A DNA stretch of 64,000 nucleotides from Cyprinodon diabolis. Taxonomy: Eukaryota > Chordata > Actinopteri > Cyprinodontiformes > Cyprinodontidae. Location: NCBI GenBank assembly GCA_030533445.1, contig CM060068.1:17575479-17639478 (forward strand), written 5' to 3'. The notes beneath the pieces are model-generated. The model searched no databases. It was given only the letters and a program-made list of their open reading frames with translations, and was not told where the DNA came from. The position numbers were made by a program, and so were the translations under genes. Shown piece by piece: positions 11,901-21,806 of the stretch (position 1 is its first letter; each line of letters starts with the position of its first letter).

Positions 11901-13594
11901 ATATTATCAGATTTTATACAATTCATCCCCCACTGAAATCACAGAAGGAAACTAAAAATAAAGAACAAAATCCATCTGCAAGCATCTCATATAGTGTTGT
12001 TTACTGCACTATGGTGCATTTCTAACATATCATGCAAAGGCTCTGAAGCTTATTCTGCCTCTGCATTTTTTTTTTCAAAATACATCAGCTTCGACATCCC
12101 TGGACTGCAATGTGTACTATCTACTGTGAATGATTCTCTCAGCTTAAGGCTGTATTCATGTTTCCTTTACAGAGGATATAAAATTTTACACATTCTTAAA
12201 AGAAATACATATTTTTCAATGTTAACACTAACTGAGAGAAAGCATTTCAGAAGATATTTTACTGAAACAGGGATTATGTAGATGTAAATATACATATAAG
12301 CCAAAATCTTTAAAGTGAGATAAAGATTCTCTTCATCTCTAGGTTTTACTCAGGTTGCCGAATGTTTAGCTACAATGCTGACTTTTGTCCTAAAACATTC
12401 TCTCCAACTTGAGTAAAAAATAAAAAAAAAATCTCCTAAGCCTGATGACACCATCACCATCTTTACTGTGGGTTGTATTATTAATATATATATTATATTG
12501 GAGTGGGGGGAGTGTTGGTCCAGTAGTTAGGACATAGAGCTTGGAATCCTGAGGTTCTGAGTTCTAAACCCACTCCCACAGACTGCTACTCTGGGTCTCT
12601 GATCAAGACCCTTAACCCCCCGCTGCTCCCCGGGCGCCCCACGATGGCAGCCCACTGCTTCCCAAAGGGATGGGTTAAATGCAGATGTAAATTTCTCCAA
12701 TGTGAGATCAATAAAGTTCAATTATTATTTATTATTATATTATAATCTAATCATTAAAAAAGCCTCCTAACTTATATATGTTTTGTTTTAAAGTTGTAAT
12801 TATTATAAATCAAAGAAATGTAGTCTATTTTCAGTTCGTAGGTCACATGAATAACTTATCCTTTCTGCAGGGTTATTATTATTATAATTAAAAGTGCAGC
12901 ACTGTTATGATCATGTGTTCCTTCTAAGTTCCTCCCAAGTAATACAAGCAGCACATTTTTTTCCCTGTCACTCATCTGCTTACTATGGAAGAGCATTTGG
13001 GCCACTGGGAAAAAAAAAGATAACTGAGTTTCAAATTATTTCAGTTTAATGTAGGGGGGAAAAAAGTCAGACTTCTGACCTTAAATCTCAGAATTCTGAA
13101 TTCTGACCTTAATCTCAGAATTCTGACCTTAATCTCAGAATTCTGACCTTAATCTCAGAATTCTGACCTTTCTCCCCATACCAAACAGAAATAATATTTA
13201 AAAATCAGTTAACATTTTTTCATTCCTTCGGTGGCCCTAATTCTCTTCTACAGTTTGCCAAATTCTGGAAGCTTGAAATTTCAGTAAACTTGTTTGTAAA
13301 AATTCAAATGAAAATAAAGCGACTTTGCAAATATGTCTTTTATATTCGTCTTGCATTGAATGTAAGGACGATTACGCATCTAAAAATAAACCTCGCCTAA
13401 TATACATCAGTTCAATCCACCAGTAAAATTAGAAGTTAACAGCTATTGTTGATTTATCGTCGTAGCTTAGAACAATAATGTTTGTCAGACACATAAACTC
13501 ACCATTTGGAGCAAAGCAGCAGTTGACGGAAGCTTGCCACCGCCTCTTTAGTCCTCTTCCAGCTGTCTTCCTCTAGCGGTGCGTTGTTATCCAT
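2798..13594 (-). CDS. bard1: bard1, BRCA1-associated RING domain protein 1 (5' part, six exons)
   Basis: Partial gene in six exons: 13594-13503, 11761-11705, 11181-11033, 8648-7609, 7193-7113 and 2970-2798. All are bounded by GT/AG and join in one frame (1,592 nt, about 530 codons). BARD1 pairs with BRCA1 through its RING to form a nuclear E3 ubiquitin ligase acting on histone H2A in homologous recombination. Visible here are the RING with all eight zinc ligands (CSKC, VC, EH, LC, SC, GCAVC), a WFSPRS motif, basic NLS-like stretches, and ankyrin repeats ([33 protein letters not shown]). Exon lengths 57, 149, 81 and 173 equal the human exons 2, 3, 5 and 6 as I recall them. The start ATG at 13594 has a strong context (A at -3, G at +4). 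An in-frame ATG lies 21 codons upstream (13657) in a weak context. The fourth ankyrin repeat and the BRCT exons are not seen and should be left of the window. Confidence 0.95.
5340..5505 (+). mobile_element. L2-like LINE 3' fragment
   Basis: This stretch (GGTTATCCTGAGCTATTTTC onward) matches, in reverse complement, the 3' UTR of the LINE at about 17,650-17,840. Shared segments include the GCTGCTATAGGC block and the run ending in GTTCAATCTCTAAC. It is diverged and 5'-truncated, and ends just before the foldback element at 5512. Confidence 0.7.
5512..6066. mobile_element. foldback (long terminal inverted repeat) element
   Basis: Arms at 5512-5589 and 5987-6066 are inverted copies of about 78 bp with about one mismatch; both contain GAAGACGTTTCGCCACCTCT. 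The roughly 400-bp core is C-rich. It holds two copies of a block of about 45 bp (5751-5797 and 5836-5879) containing AATCATAGACAGGTTTCAG. No coding capacity is seen. A related smaller element is at 13,901-14,118. It lies in bard1 intron 5. Confidence 0.8.
7113..7193 (-). CDS. bard1: bard1 exon 5 (ankyrin repeat)
   Basis: 81 bp encoding [20 protein letters not shown] followed by NAGWTPL. This covers the second half of the first ankyrin repeat and the start of the second. Acceptor CTGCAG, donor GTAAGT, phase 0 at both ends, the same length as human exon 5. Confidence 0.95.
7609..8648 (-). CDS. bard1: bard1 exon 4 (large central exon)
   Basis: 1,040 bp, about 347 codons. It opens with [19 protein letters not shown], a conserved BARD1 motif, and continues through a Ser/Lys/Arg-rich, largely disordered region with basic clusters ([21 protein letters not shown]) and a TINQQWGI motif. 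It ends in the first ankyrin repeat, [16 protein letters not shown]. Acceptor CACAG, donor GTGAGA. Sequence conservation is low apart from the two ends, as is normal for this exon. It also contains many SP/TP dipeptides, typical CDK sites (inference). Confidence 0.95.
9050..9225 (+). pseudogene. Tc1-like transposase fragment
   Basis: In the plus orientation this resembles the middle of a teleost Tc1-like transposase: AAGCTGGTCAGAGTTGATG near 9055, then CCAGCCAGAGCTGCAATGG near 9185. Frameshifts and missing pieces make it non-functional. No inverted repeats are recognised. It lies in bard1 intron 3. Confidence 0.65.
9779..10552. mobile_element. hAT-type non-autonomous transposon (MITE)
   Basis: A 774-bp element with terminal inverted repeats TAGGGCTGGGTGA and TCACCCAGCCCTA. 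It is flanked by a perfect 8-bp duplication AATTATTC (9771-9778 and 10553-10560). An 8-bp duplication is the hAT hallmark. No transposase frame is present. It lies in bard1 intron 3. Confidence 0.93.
11033..11181 (-). CDS. bard1: bard1 exon 3 (RING end and following helix)
   Basis: 149 bp encoding [20 protein letters not shown], which holds the last RING cysteines, then [19 protein letters not shown]. This matches the helix that packs against BRCA1 in the known heterodimer. The loop between SC and GC is several residues longer than I recall for human. Donor GTAAAA. Confidence 0.95.
11705..11761 (-). CDS. bard1: bard1 exon 2 (RING core)
   Basis: 57 bp encoding [19 protein letters not shown], equivalent to the human RING segment with the VC, EH and LC zinc ligands. 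It is too short to stand out as an ORF and was found by motif and phase. Acceptor TTTCTCAG and donor GTAATG are present. The usual GGCEH and HIFC are GICEH and HMLC here; the ligands themselves are intact. Confidence 0.93.
12503..12725 (+). mobile_element. tRNA-derived SINE
   Basis: The head resembles a tRNA gene, with an A-box-like TGGTCCAGTAGTTAGGACA and a B-box-like GGTTCTGAGTTCTAAACC. A conserved body follows (CAAGACCCTTAACCCC), and it ends in GATCAATAAAGTTCAATTAT before an AT-rich tail. It lies in bard1 intron 1. It does not form a functional tRNA. Confidence 0.8.
13087..13170. repeat. 20-bp tandem repeat (minisatellite)
   Basis: About four tandem copies of a 20-bp unit, CTCAGAATTCTGACCTTAAT, the first copy diverged. 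It lies in bard1 intron 1. Confidence 0.9.
13503..13594 (-). CDS. bard1: bard1 exon 1 (coding part)
   Basis: Starts [20 protein letters not shown] and ends LLLCSKC, giving the first zinc-ligand pair of the RING. The donor is GTGAGT at 13502-13497, splitting the second Cys codon after TG. The N-terminus is shorter than in mammals unless the in-frame ATG at 13657 is used. Confidence 0.9.
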
Positions 13595-13680
13595 CTTCAC
13601 AAGAGATATTTCCCTGGAAGATTTGCTTTCTTTATCTAGTTTGCTTAAATGTTGCATAGACAACCAGCCTGCAAAACAAG

Positions 13681-13756
13681 AACTTCCTGGTTCGTTGCAT
13701 CTCCCGCCAATTATTTACGGAAGTGACTTAAGCGGTGTGGCGGGTACGTCATCACA
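13681..13756 (-). promoter_or_regulatory. bard1: putative bard1 promoter motif cluster
   Basis: About 90-160 bp upstream of the bard1 start codon lie an ETS-type core (ACTTCC, 13682-13687), an E2F-like CTCCCGCCAA (13701-13710), a second ETS-type ACGGAAGTGA (13717-13726) and a CRE-like TACGTCA (13745-13751). The stretch is locally richer in GC than its surroundings. There is no evident TATA box. The motifs are seen; their use is inferred from the cell-cycle regulation typical of BARD1/BRCA1 genes. Confidence 0.5.
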
Positions 13757-13900
13757 CCCGTAAAAAGCGTGCTCCTCTGTGTAAATTGACTTTACTTTAT
13801 TAATATTACTATTTTTATATTTATTTAGATATTTTTCATTTATTATCATTCACTTTTATTATTATGCTGGTAAAGATTCATAGTATTCCAGGTCATTGTC

Positions 13901-14118
13901 ATTCCAAAAAAAGACATTGAAAAAATCTATCAACTGGATTTTGTTTTCAAGTTTGAAGACGTTTTGCTTCCCATCCAAGAAGCTTTTTCAATTCAAAATT
14001 AAAACCTTCAACTCAATGCTGTTCCTGACATTTTTAATCGAAAAAGCTTCTTGGATGGGAAGCGAAATGTCTTTAAACTTGAAAAAAAAGTCCAGTGGAT
14101 TAATTTTCTTTTTTGGGA
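13901..14118. mobile_element. short foldback element
   Basis: The inverted arms (13,901-13,998 and 14,030-14,118) share GCTTCCCATCCAAGAAGCTT and a GAAGACGTTTTGC-like block. They are separated by only about 30 bp, so the whole can form one hairpin. It belongs to the same family as 5,512-6,066 but is more diverged. It sits about 300 bp upstream of the bard1 start. Confidence 0.75.
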
Positions 14119-16866
14119 ACACTTTTATTATCGTTTACTGAAAATTGTACTTATTAATTTTTGTATATTATAAAGGACATTTTAATAAAGTTTATTACAA
14201 GAATTATCTGGTGATAATAGGAAATTTACGAATAATATATTTGTAGAATCAACTGCTCAACAGTCCTATATTATTATGATTAAAGCAACTAGCCAGACAT
14301 TTGTTTAAAACCAGCTCTTACAGAACTTAACAGCATAACTATTATTGTTATTTGCTTTGCCCTATTTTAAACAAATCAAAATTACCCTTCCAGAAAAAAA
14401 GATTTACACACATGTGTCTTGTTTCATTACCGACGGCTCTTATCCCTGTTATTTGGAGAATTAATCTTTTTGTATTTTTCTTGCTTTATTTTCTTGTCCC
14501 TAATCAAATTACCTGCACTATTTCAGGGAACTATGGCAACACAAAACACATGCCTGTAAAGAGCTGCTGGACCTACTGTCACTGAATTATGAGAGCTGTT
14601 ATAAAACCAAGCACTAAAGTGAGGTTTAGACAATATTTTTCTCCAGAGCTGTTGCATCATCTGCTGCTTGCACTAAAAACTCATGCTTATCAGAAATAAT
14701 TGTAGTTAGAACAGTCCTACCATTTAGACACACCATATGTCTACTGGTTATTCAAATACCATCATCAATAAACTCGTCAAAATTAAGGAAATAGTAATAG
14801 AAGAAAATCTCCTTACAGCTTAGTGAATGTAACGTACAGAGATTATGATTGTCAATCAGTATTTGTTATTTTTCATAAAACTTGGATTTGGGAATCTGGT
14901 CACACCTATCTCTATAGTGGCCGATCAGAAAAAACAAAACAATAAAAAAAAGAAAAAGGGACAATTGAGAAAAAAAACACATTTAAACATTAACATTGAT
15001 CTTTCCTCAATAAAGTATTTTTTAATTGATTTGAATCACGGTTTCAATATGATATGCTTTTTCATCGATACATGAATATTTTCCATCTCAGGGACTGTAC
15101 TTTTCCCTGATTAGAATCTGGTTAAATTATAAGATGATGTTAAAAAAACAAAACAAAAAAAGCCTTATTAATACAACTATGAAAGGTGATATTCGACCTC
15201 AACATCAAACTCGCTTGGGAGGTGTATTGGATTTTTATTAAATCAGGGTTGGTGTGCAACTTATGTCTTTTTATGGCTTCTATTTCCCAAACACCTGCAT
15301 TCTGACTAGTTAGTACAGATGGAAGATACTGTCAGTGTAACATCCTGCAAGACCAAATCCCCCACAAATGTATAAGACCTAATTCCACATGTATGGTGTA
15401 ATTGTAACTATAAAACAAACACATGAAGATCACAAATATATCTACCAGAGAAAAAGAAAGCAAGAAGTTTATGCCGTACAAATGTTAAAATAACCAAGTA
15501 ACCCAGTTTGCAAATAGGCTTGACTGTGTAAATGGTTAAAACAAAAAAGACATTTCAGATATATTTGTTTAAATAAAAATCTCCAAGATCTCAGTAATTC
15601 TGGAAAGTAGCCTAAGCTGTTCACAAAGATTACATTTTGTGAAGTTAGATATCTGTTTGCAGGAGAAGACTCAAAGGCTTATAGATTATTTGTCATCATC
15701 AAGCCTTCAGCACTGCAATAAAGTCAGAAACAATCTTATAGTGGAAATATTTGCGTGAGCATAGTTACAGTAGATATCTTTTAAAAACCACTGTGGGCAG
15801 ATATCCTTTTTGAAAAACCAATCAAGATCTAAAGAAATGCTAATCTCTGAGCCTGCACTCAAAACATGTAAGAGATTAACAAATCAGACCATAAATATGT
15901 TCATGAACATAGTTTATTTTCCCTTTTGGTTAAACAAATATAGCTTATTACCACAATACCAGCAGAAAGTCCTTTAATCAGAAAAGCTTATAAGTCTTTT
16001 TTTGGTAATTGTATGTAGATGTTTAACACTATATAGGTAAATTTCTATTTCTGAATAATGGAGAGCAATTTAAAACTGGAGTATTATATGCTGCCTTTCA
16101 AATGAAACATTTCTTTTTTTCTAAGGAAGGGTTTGGAAGATTTGCAGAACGATCCAAAATAAGCCTCAGTTTAAACATATTACAACAGCAGTTCTTGTAA
16201 TGAGAGTCTGAGCTTTTGTTCATTCCAGATCTGCTGCTTTCCTGGTAAATGCTGGGTCTGAATCTTTTCCACAGCAGTGTATTCTGTTTATATTCACAGT
16301 ATGTGGGACATGGGGTTGTAAACAATCAGCGCTATGACCAAGAGCAATATATTGCAAAGGCCAGTAGAAACATTTCTCTGCATATATATGAGGACGGCAC
16401 AGACACTGTGACAAAAGAACATTCCCTTTTCTTAGAAAACCCATGCTGTCCAATGTTATTAATAACTTTTAATACTTTTAATTTATTTGCTTTTTCTTGT
16501 GTCTTTAAAATTATTGTGCAGGAGGGGGTTACAGCTTAATAGGGTTTTTTTGTGTACTCCTGATCTTTATTACATGAAATGACAGAACTTGTACTGAACA
16601 TACACTGAGGAACATTGCACAATTCTCTATATTCCTAAAACTTAAAATGAAATGGGAGGAATTTTGACATGTGGACAATTTAATCCCAGTTCATTCCTGA
16701 TCTTGCTGTTTAGTAAGTTATGTATTCTTGTATAACTACAGTGCTTTCAACTAATACATGAGACAGCCATAGAGGGAAATTCACATAAGTGAACTCTGTT
16801 TTCTTATTCAGTATTTTATCAAATAAATGTACTGCACGGGATTATGTTAAGGGTGTGTCAAAATAG
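14119..16866. other. intergenic region without recognised genes
   Basis: About 2.7 kb of AT-rich sequence between the foldback element and the nested transposons. I see only short random ORFs, no splice-bounded coding exon, no tandem repeat of note and no repeat I recognise. Confidence 0.6.
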
Positions 16867-17844
16867 GGGGGCTAATATACACTCACCGGCCACTTTATTA
16901 GGTACCCCATGCTAGTAACGGGTTGGACCCCCTTTTGCCTTCAGAACTGCCTCAATTCTTCGTGGCATAGATTCAACAAGGTGCTGGAAGCATTCCTCAG
17001 GGAGTTTGGTCCATATTGACATGATGGCATCACACAGTTGCCGCAGATTTGTCGGCTGCACATCCATGATGTGAATCTCCCGTTCCACCACATCCCAAAG
17101 ATTCAATTCAATTCAATTCAATTCAGTTTATTTATATAGCGCCAAATTCACAACACATGTCATCTCAAGGCACTTTACAGTTCAACCAGATCATACAGTC
17201 AAATTGATACAAAGTTTTCTATCTAAGGAAAACCAGTTGATTGCATTGACTCATTGACTCAAATACAATCCCTCACACTAAGCATGCTTGTAGCGACAGT
17301 GGAGAGGAAAAACTCCCTTTTAACAGGAAGAAACCTCCAGCAGAACCAGGCTCAGTGTGAGCGGCCATCTGCCGCTGACTGGGGTTCAAGGAGACAGAAG
17401 CAGAGATACAAAAAGCAGCTGTAAAAGGCGGCCCCGTCCAGGAAACACACAGCCAGGCAGACGAGCTCCAAGGCAGCTCCCATGCCAGAGGATGAAGAGA
17501 GCACATCCACCCAGCCACGGCCAGAGAAACAGGACCACACCTGAAGACAGGCCGATCTCCAACATCTACAAACAAGGGTGGTAATGGAAGCAGGACAGCT
17601 GATGTTTCTTTCCTGGATGACGTCACAGCCAAACAGGAACAGATGAGGCAAAGCTACTCTGAGGAAAAGCAGAGAGAGCAGAAGGTTAGAGATTGAACAA
17701 ACAGATTCTGCAGAATAGGAGAACAGAAAGAGAATGAAGCAGAATGATGAAATGGGGGTCCCTATGTCCTCCAGAAGTCTAAGCCTATAGCAGCATAACT
17801 ATAGAGATAGCTCAGGATAACCTGAGCCACCCTAACTATAAGCT

Positions 17845-18352
17845 TTATCAAAAAGGAAAGTTTTAAGCCTAGTCTTAAAAGTAGACAGAGTGTCTGCCTC
17901 ACGGACTAAAACTGGTAGTTGGTTCCACAGGAGAGGAGCCTGATAACTAAAAGATCTGCCTCCCATTCTACTTTTAGAAATTCTAGGAACCACTAGTAAA
18001 CCTGCAGATTGAGAGCGAAGTGCTCTGTTAGGAACATAAGGAACAATCAGATCTCTGATATAAGATGGAGCTTGGCCATTTAAGGCTTTATATGTGAGAA
18101 GGAGGATTTTAAATTAAATTTTAAATTGAAACTCAGATGAAAGAAGGAAATTCTAGAAACCTCTTTGATCTGGGATTTAAATGACAGGTCCTGATCAAAA
18201 ATAACACTAAGATTTTTTACTTTATTATCTGAAATCAGTTTAATCCCATCCAAATGAAGTGACTGGCTAATCAGCTTATTTTTCAGAGACTCTGGTCCAA
18301 AGACTATAACTTCTGTTTTGTCTGCATTCAGAAGCAGAAAGTTAAGAGTCAT
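17845..18352 (-). pseudogene. LINE ORF2 C-terminal part (frame-shifted)
   Basis: Continues the reverse transcriptase after the frameshift. It has MTLNFLLLNADKTEVIVFGP and then, in another frame, the typical thumb/C-terminal segment with APSYISDLIVPYVPNRALRS and GRSFSYQAPLLWNQLP, ending near 17,845. An intervening stretch (about 18,080-18,130) appears degraded. Confidence 0.8.
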
Positions 18353-18414
18353 CCAGGTTTTTATGTCTTCAAGACATGCCTGTTATCTATGTAATGGGTT
18401 AGCTTCATCTGGAT

Positions 18415-20410
18415 TTATAGATATAGCTGGGTATCATCAGCATAACAGTGGAAATTAATCCCATGCTGTCTAATAACTCTACCAATTGGGAGCATGTATA
18501 AAGTAAAGAGAATTGGTCCTAGCACTGATCCCTGTGGTACTCCACAGGTAACCTTTGAGTGTGTTGAAGATCTATCATTAACATAAACAAACTGAATTCG
18601 ATCAGATAGATAAGATTTAAACCAGTCTAGTGCTGTTCCTTTAATTCCAACAAAATATTCAAGTCTTTCTAAAAGAATATTATGGTCAACTGTATCAAAT
18701 GCAGCACTAAGATCCAACAGGACGAGCACAAGTCCATTATCTGAGGCCATGAGAATATCATTAGTGACTTTCACCAGAGCTGTTTCAGTGCTATGATGAG
18801 CTCTAAAGCCAGACTGAAACTCTTCAAAAAGTTCATTATGGTGTAAGTGGTCGTAAACTTGTTTGGCAACTACTTTCTCAAGAATTTTGGATAAGAAAGG
18901 AAGATTGGATATAGGTCTATAATTAACCAAGTCATCTGGGTCAAGAGACGGTTTCTTAAGCAGAGGTTTAATTACAGCAACCTTAAAAGCTTTAGGTACA
19001 TATCCCTGTAACACAGATAGATTAATCACATCTAAAATGGAGGAGGAGATCAAAGGGAATACCTCCTTAAAAAACCTGGTTGGAACTGGATCTAACATAC
19101 AAGTTGAAGGCTTAGATGAAGACAACAATTTTGCTAATTCAGAAAGTTCAACTGGATCAAAGCAGTCTAAACCCGGTTCAGATTCCATGACTTCCTCAGG
19201 TACAATCGCGGATAGAGGAGTGCTTATGAACTTATTTTTAATAAGATCAATCTTATTTATAAAGAATCCCATAAAATCATTGCTGCTAAGAGCAGGTGGA
19301 ATGGACAGTTCAACAGAGCTATGGCTCTGGGTGAGTTTGGCAACTGTATTAAAAAGAAATCTAGGATTATTCTTATTCTCCTCTATTAATGAGGAGAAGT
19401 ATGCTGCTCTTGCTTTACAAAGGGTCCTCTTATACAGCAGTAAACCATTTTTCCAGACTAGGAAGGACTCCCGCAGGCCTGTGGAGCGATATTTTTTCTC
19501 CAGTTTCCTAGCATTTTGCTTCAAAGTACGCAGCTCTGCATTAAACCAAGGAGCAAGCTTTCTATTTTTAAAGGTTTTCATTTTCAAAGGAGCTGCGTTG
19601 TCTAAGGCAGTACGCAGAGAACTAGCAACCCCATCAACAAAATCATCAACCTGTGAAGGGGAATAAGCTATGCTTTTGCACTCTGCAGCACTGCTCAGCG
19701 ACACAGAGGAGAGAGAAAGTGAAGCAGATTCTTTAAAATTTATAACTGAACTATCTGATAAAGATCTACTAAAATTGAACCTTCTTTTGGGGGAGGAGAA
19801 CTCTGTTAAAGTAATTGTGAAGGTTATTAGAAAGTGGTCAGAGAGGACAGGGTTGTGAGGATATACTGTTATTTCTTCGCATTCTATGCCGTATGTCAGC
19901 ACAAGATCCAAAGTATGAAGATGAGAATGTGTGGGACTATTCACATTTTTAACAAAGCCAATAGTGTCTAAGATAGCATTAAAGGCTGCTCTTAAGCTAT
20001 CGCCTTCAATGTCAGCATGGATGTTAAAATCTCCCACTATGATGACCCTGTCAGTATTTAATACCAAAACAGAAAGGAACTCTGAAAACTCATCTAAAAA
20101 TTCAGAGTAAGGACCTGGCGGACGATACAAAGTTACAAAAAGAAGAGGTTTTCTTGCCTTGAAATTTGGATGAGGGAAATTAAGGGTTAAATGTTCAAAA
20201 GAGTTGTAGGTATTAACTGTTTTGGGAGTAATCAGTAAGTCAGACTGGAAGATTGTTGCTACTCCTCCTCCTCACCCAGAACTTCTGGGTATGTGAAAAT
20301 TTAAATAGCTTGAAGGAGTTGCCTCGTTTATGCTCACATAATCCTCTTGCTGCAGCCAGGTTTCTGTAAGGCAAAACAAGTCAATGTGATTATCACAAAT
20401 CAAGTCATTA
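18415..20410 (-). pseudogene. LINE ORF2: endonuclease and reverse transcriptase (broken)
   Basis: The APE-type endonuclease begins near FCLTETWL and includes [21 protein letters not shown] and LSDHFLITF. The reverse transcriptase shows [44 protein letters not shown] and the catalytic [13 protein letters not shown] at 20272-20274 interrupts the endonuclease in a GGG(V)ATIFQ region, where a CGA-to-TGA change would explain it. Between these breaks about 618 codons are open (20271-18415). The frame is lost near 18,415, where a short deletion of a TCTA unit is likely. Remaining C-terminal RT parts are at 18,352-18,080 (LLLNADKTEVIVFG) and about 18,075-17,845. Confidence 0.88.
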
Positions 20411-21435
20411 ACTAGCAGACTTTTAGAGGAAATGCTCTATTGGATTGAGATCTGGTGACTGTGGAGGCCATTTGAGTACAGTGAACTCATTGTCATGTTC
20501 AAGATACCAGTCTGAGATGATTCCAGCTTTATGACATGGCGCATTATCCTGCTGAAAGTACCCATCAGAAGTTGGGTACATTGTGGTCATAAAGGGATGG
20601 ACATGGTCAGCAACAATACTCAGGTAGGCTGTGGTGTTGCAATGATGCTCAATTGGTACCAAGGGGCCCAAAGAGTTCCAAGAAAATATTCCCCACCCCA
20701 TGACACCACCACCACCAGCCTGAACCGTTGATACAAGGCAGGATGGATCCATGCTTTCATGTTGTAGACGCCAAATTCTGACCCTACCATCCGAATGTCG
20801 GAGCAGAAATCGAGACTCATCAGACCAGGCAACGTCTTTCCAATCTTCTAGTGTCCAATTTCGATGAGCTTGTGCAAATTGTAGCCTCAGTTTCCTGTTC
20901 TTAGCTGAAAGGAGTGGCACCCGGTGTGGTCTTCTGCTGCTGTAGCCCATCTGCCTCAAAGTTCGACGTACTGTGCGTTCAGAGATGCTCTTCTGCCCAC
21001 TTTGGTTCTAACGGGTGGTTATTTGAGTCACTGTTGCCCTTCTATCAGCTCGAACCAGTCTGGCCATTCTCCTCTGACCTCTGGCATCAACAAGGCATTT
21101 CCGCCCACAGAACTGCCGCTCACTGGATGTTTTTTCTTTTTCGGACCATTCTCTGTAAACCCTAGAGACGGTTGGGCGTGAAAATCCCAGTAGATCAGCA
21201 GTTTCTGAAATACTCAGACCAGCCCTTCTGGCACCAACAATCATGCCACGTTCAAAGTCACTCAAATCACCTTTCTTCCCCATACTGATGCTCGGTTTGA
21301 ACTGCAGAAGATTGTCTTGACCATGTCTACATGCCTAAATGCACTGAGTTGCCGCCATGTGATTGGCTGCTCAGAAATTAAGTATTAACGGGCATTTGGA
21401 CAGGTGTACCTAATAAAGTGGCCGGTGAGTGTATA

Positions 21436-21806
21436 TCCATCCATTTTTTTTTCATTACGCTTTTTCCCAGCCGGGGGCGAGAGGGGTGCTGGCGACTGTC
21501 GCCAGCTGTCTACGGGCAAGAGGCGGGGTACGCCCTGGACAGGTCGCCAGTCCATCACAGGGCAACACAGAAACAAACAGGACAAACAAACATTCACGCA
21601 TTCACGACTAAGGAGAATTTAGAGAAGCCAATGAACCTAAAAGTCATGTTTTTGGACTGTGGGAGGAAGGCGGAGTACCCGGAGAGAACCCGAGTATGCA
21701 CAGAGAGAACATGTAAACTCCATGCAGAAAGACCGGGGAGGAATCGAACATGGAACCTTCTTGCTGCAAGGCGGCAGTGCTACCCACTGCATCACTGAGC
21801 AGCCCC
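21436..21806 (-). mobile_element. tRNA-derived SINE with (TGGA)n tail
   Basis: Read on the minus strand, the head GGCTGCTCAGTGATGCAGTG carries an A-box-like region. A B-box-like GGTTCCATGTTCGATTCC follows, then a conserved body (CATGTTCTCTCTGTGCAT). A GGATGGATA tail lies at the left end. The flanks carry the GGGGGCTAATA duplication. It is very similar to an abundant teleost repeat I know by sequence. Confidence 0.8.

Larger units (their letters stand above)
17101..20431 (-). mobile_element. L2/Maui-like non-LTR retrotransposon, 5'-truncated
   Basis: A 3.3-kb insertion read on the minus strand. It starts within the endonuclease domain and ends in a pentamer tail (TTGAA)n at 17,101-17,125. The 3' UTR (17,130-17,840) includes blocks frequent in teleost L2-type elements, such as AACTCCCTTTTAACAGGAAG (reverse orientation) and a TTTATTTATATAGCGCC end. 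The flanks GAGCAT and CTTTGGG abut without an obvious target-site duplication. Assignment to the L2 group rests on the RT and tail style; a neighbouring clade cannot be excluded. Confidence 0.88.
16912..21283 (-). pseudogene. Tc1-like transposase, split by LINE insertion
   Basis: The N-terminal part (21283-20432) begins MGKKGDLSDFERGMIVGARR and continues into a helix-turn-helix (LGFSRPTVSRVYREW). The DDE core follows: VAWSDESRF, QQDNAPCHKA, SPDLNPIEH. The C-terminal part (17100-16912) continues LWDVVEREIHIMDVQPT and ends LKAKGGPTRY. A TAG at 21008-21010 interrupts the frame between the DNA-binding and catalytic parts. The LINE splits the gene directly after the NPIEH motif that carries the catalytic Glu. 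Both lesions make it non-functional. The TAG could be original to this copy or could postdate the LINE. Confidence 0.9.
16878..21433 (-). mobile_element. Tc1-like DNA transposon interrupted by a LINE
   Basis: The terminal inverted repeats read TACACTCACCGGCCACTTTA at the left end and its complement at the right (GGCCGGTGAGTGTA). TA duplications flank them at 16,876-16,877 and 21,434-21,435. Without the LINE the element would be about 1.2 kb, normal for Tc1-like elements carrying a single transposase gene. The transposase is on the minus strand. Confidence 0.92.

Noticed and set aside
19037..19666. 209-codon plus-strand ORF
   Set aside because: It is antisense to the LINE reverse transcriptase/endonuclease frame.
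21418..21798. 126-codon plus-strand ORF
   Set aside because: It lies entirely in a SINE; other frames there are also open by chance.
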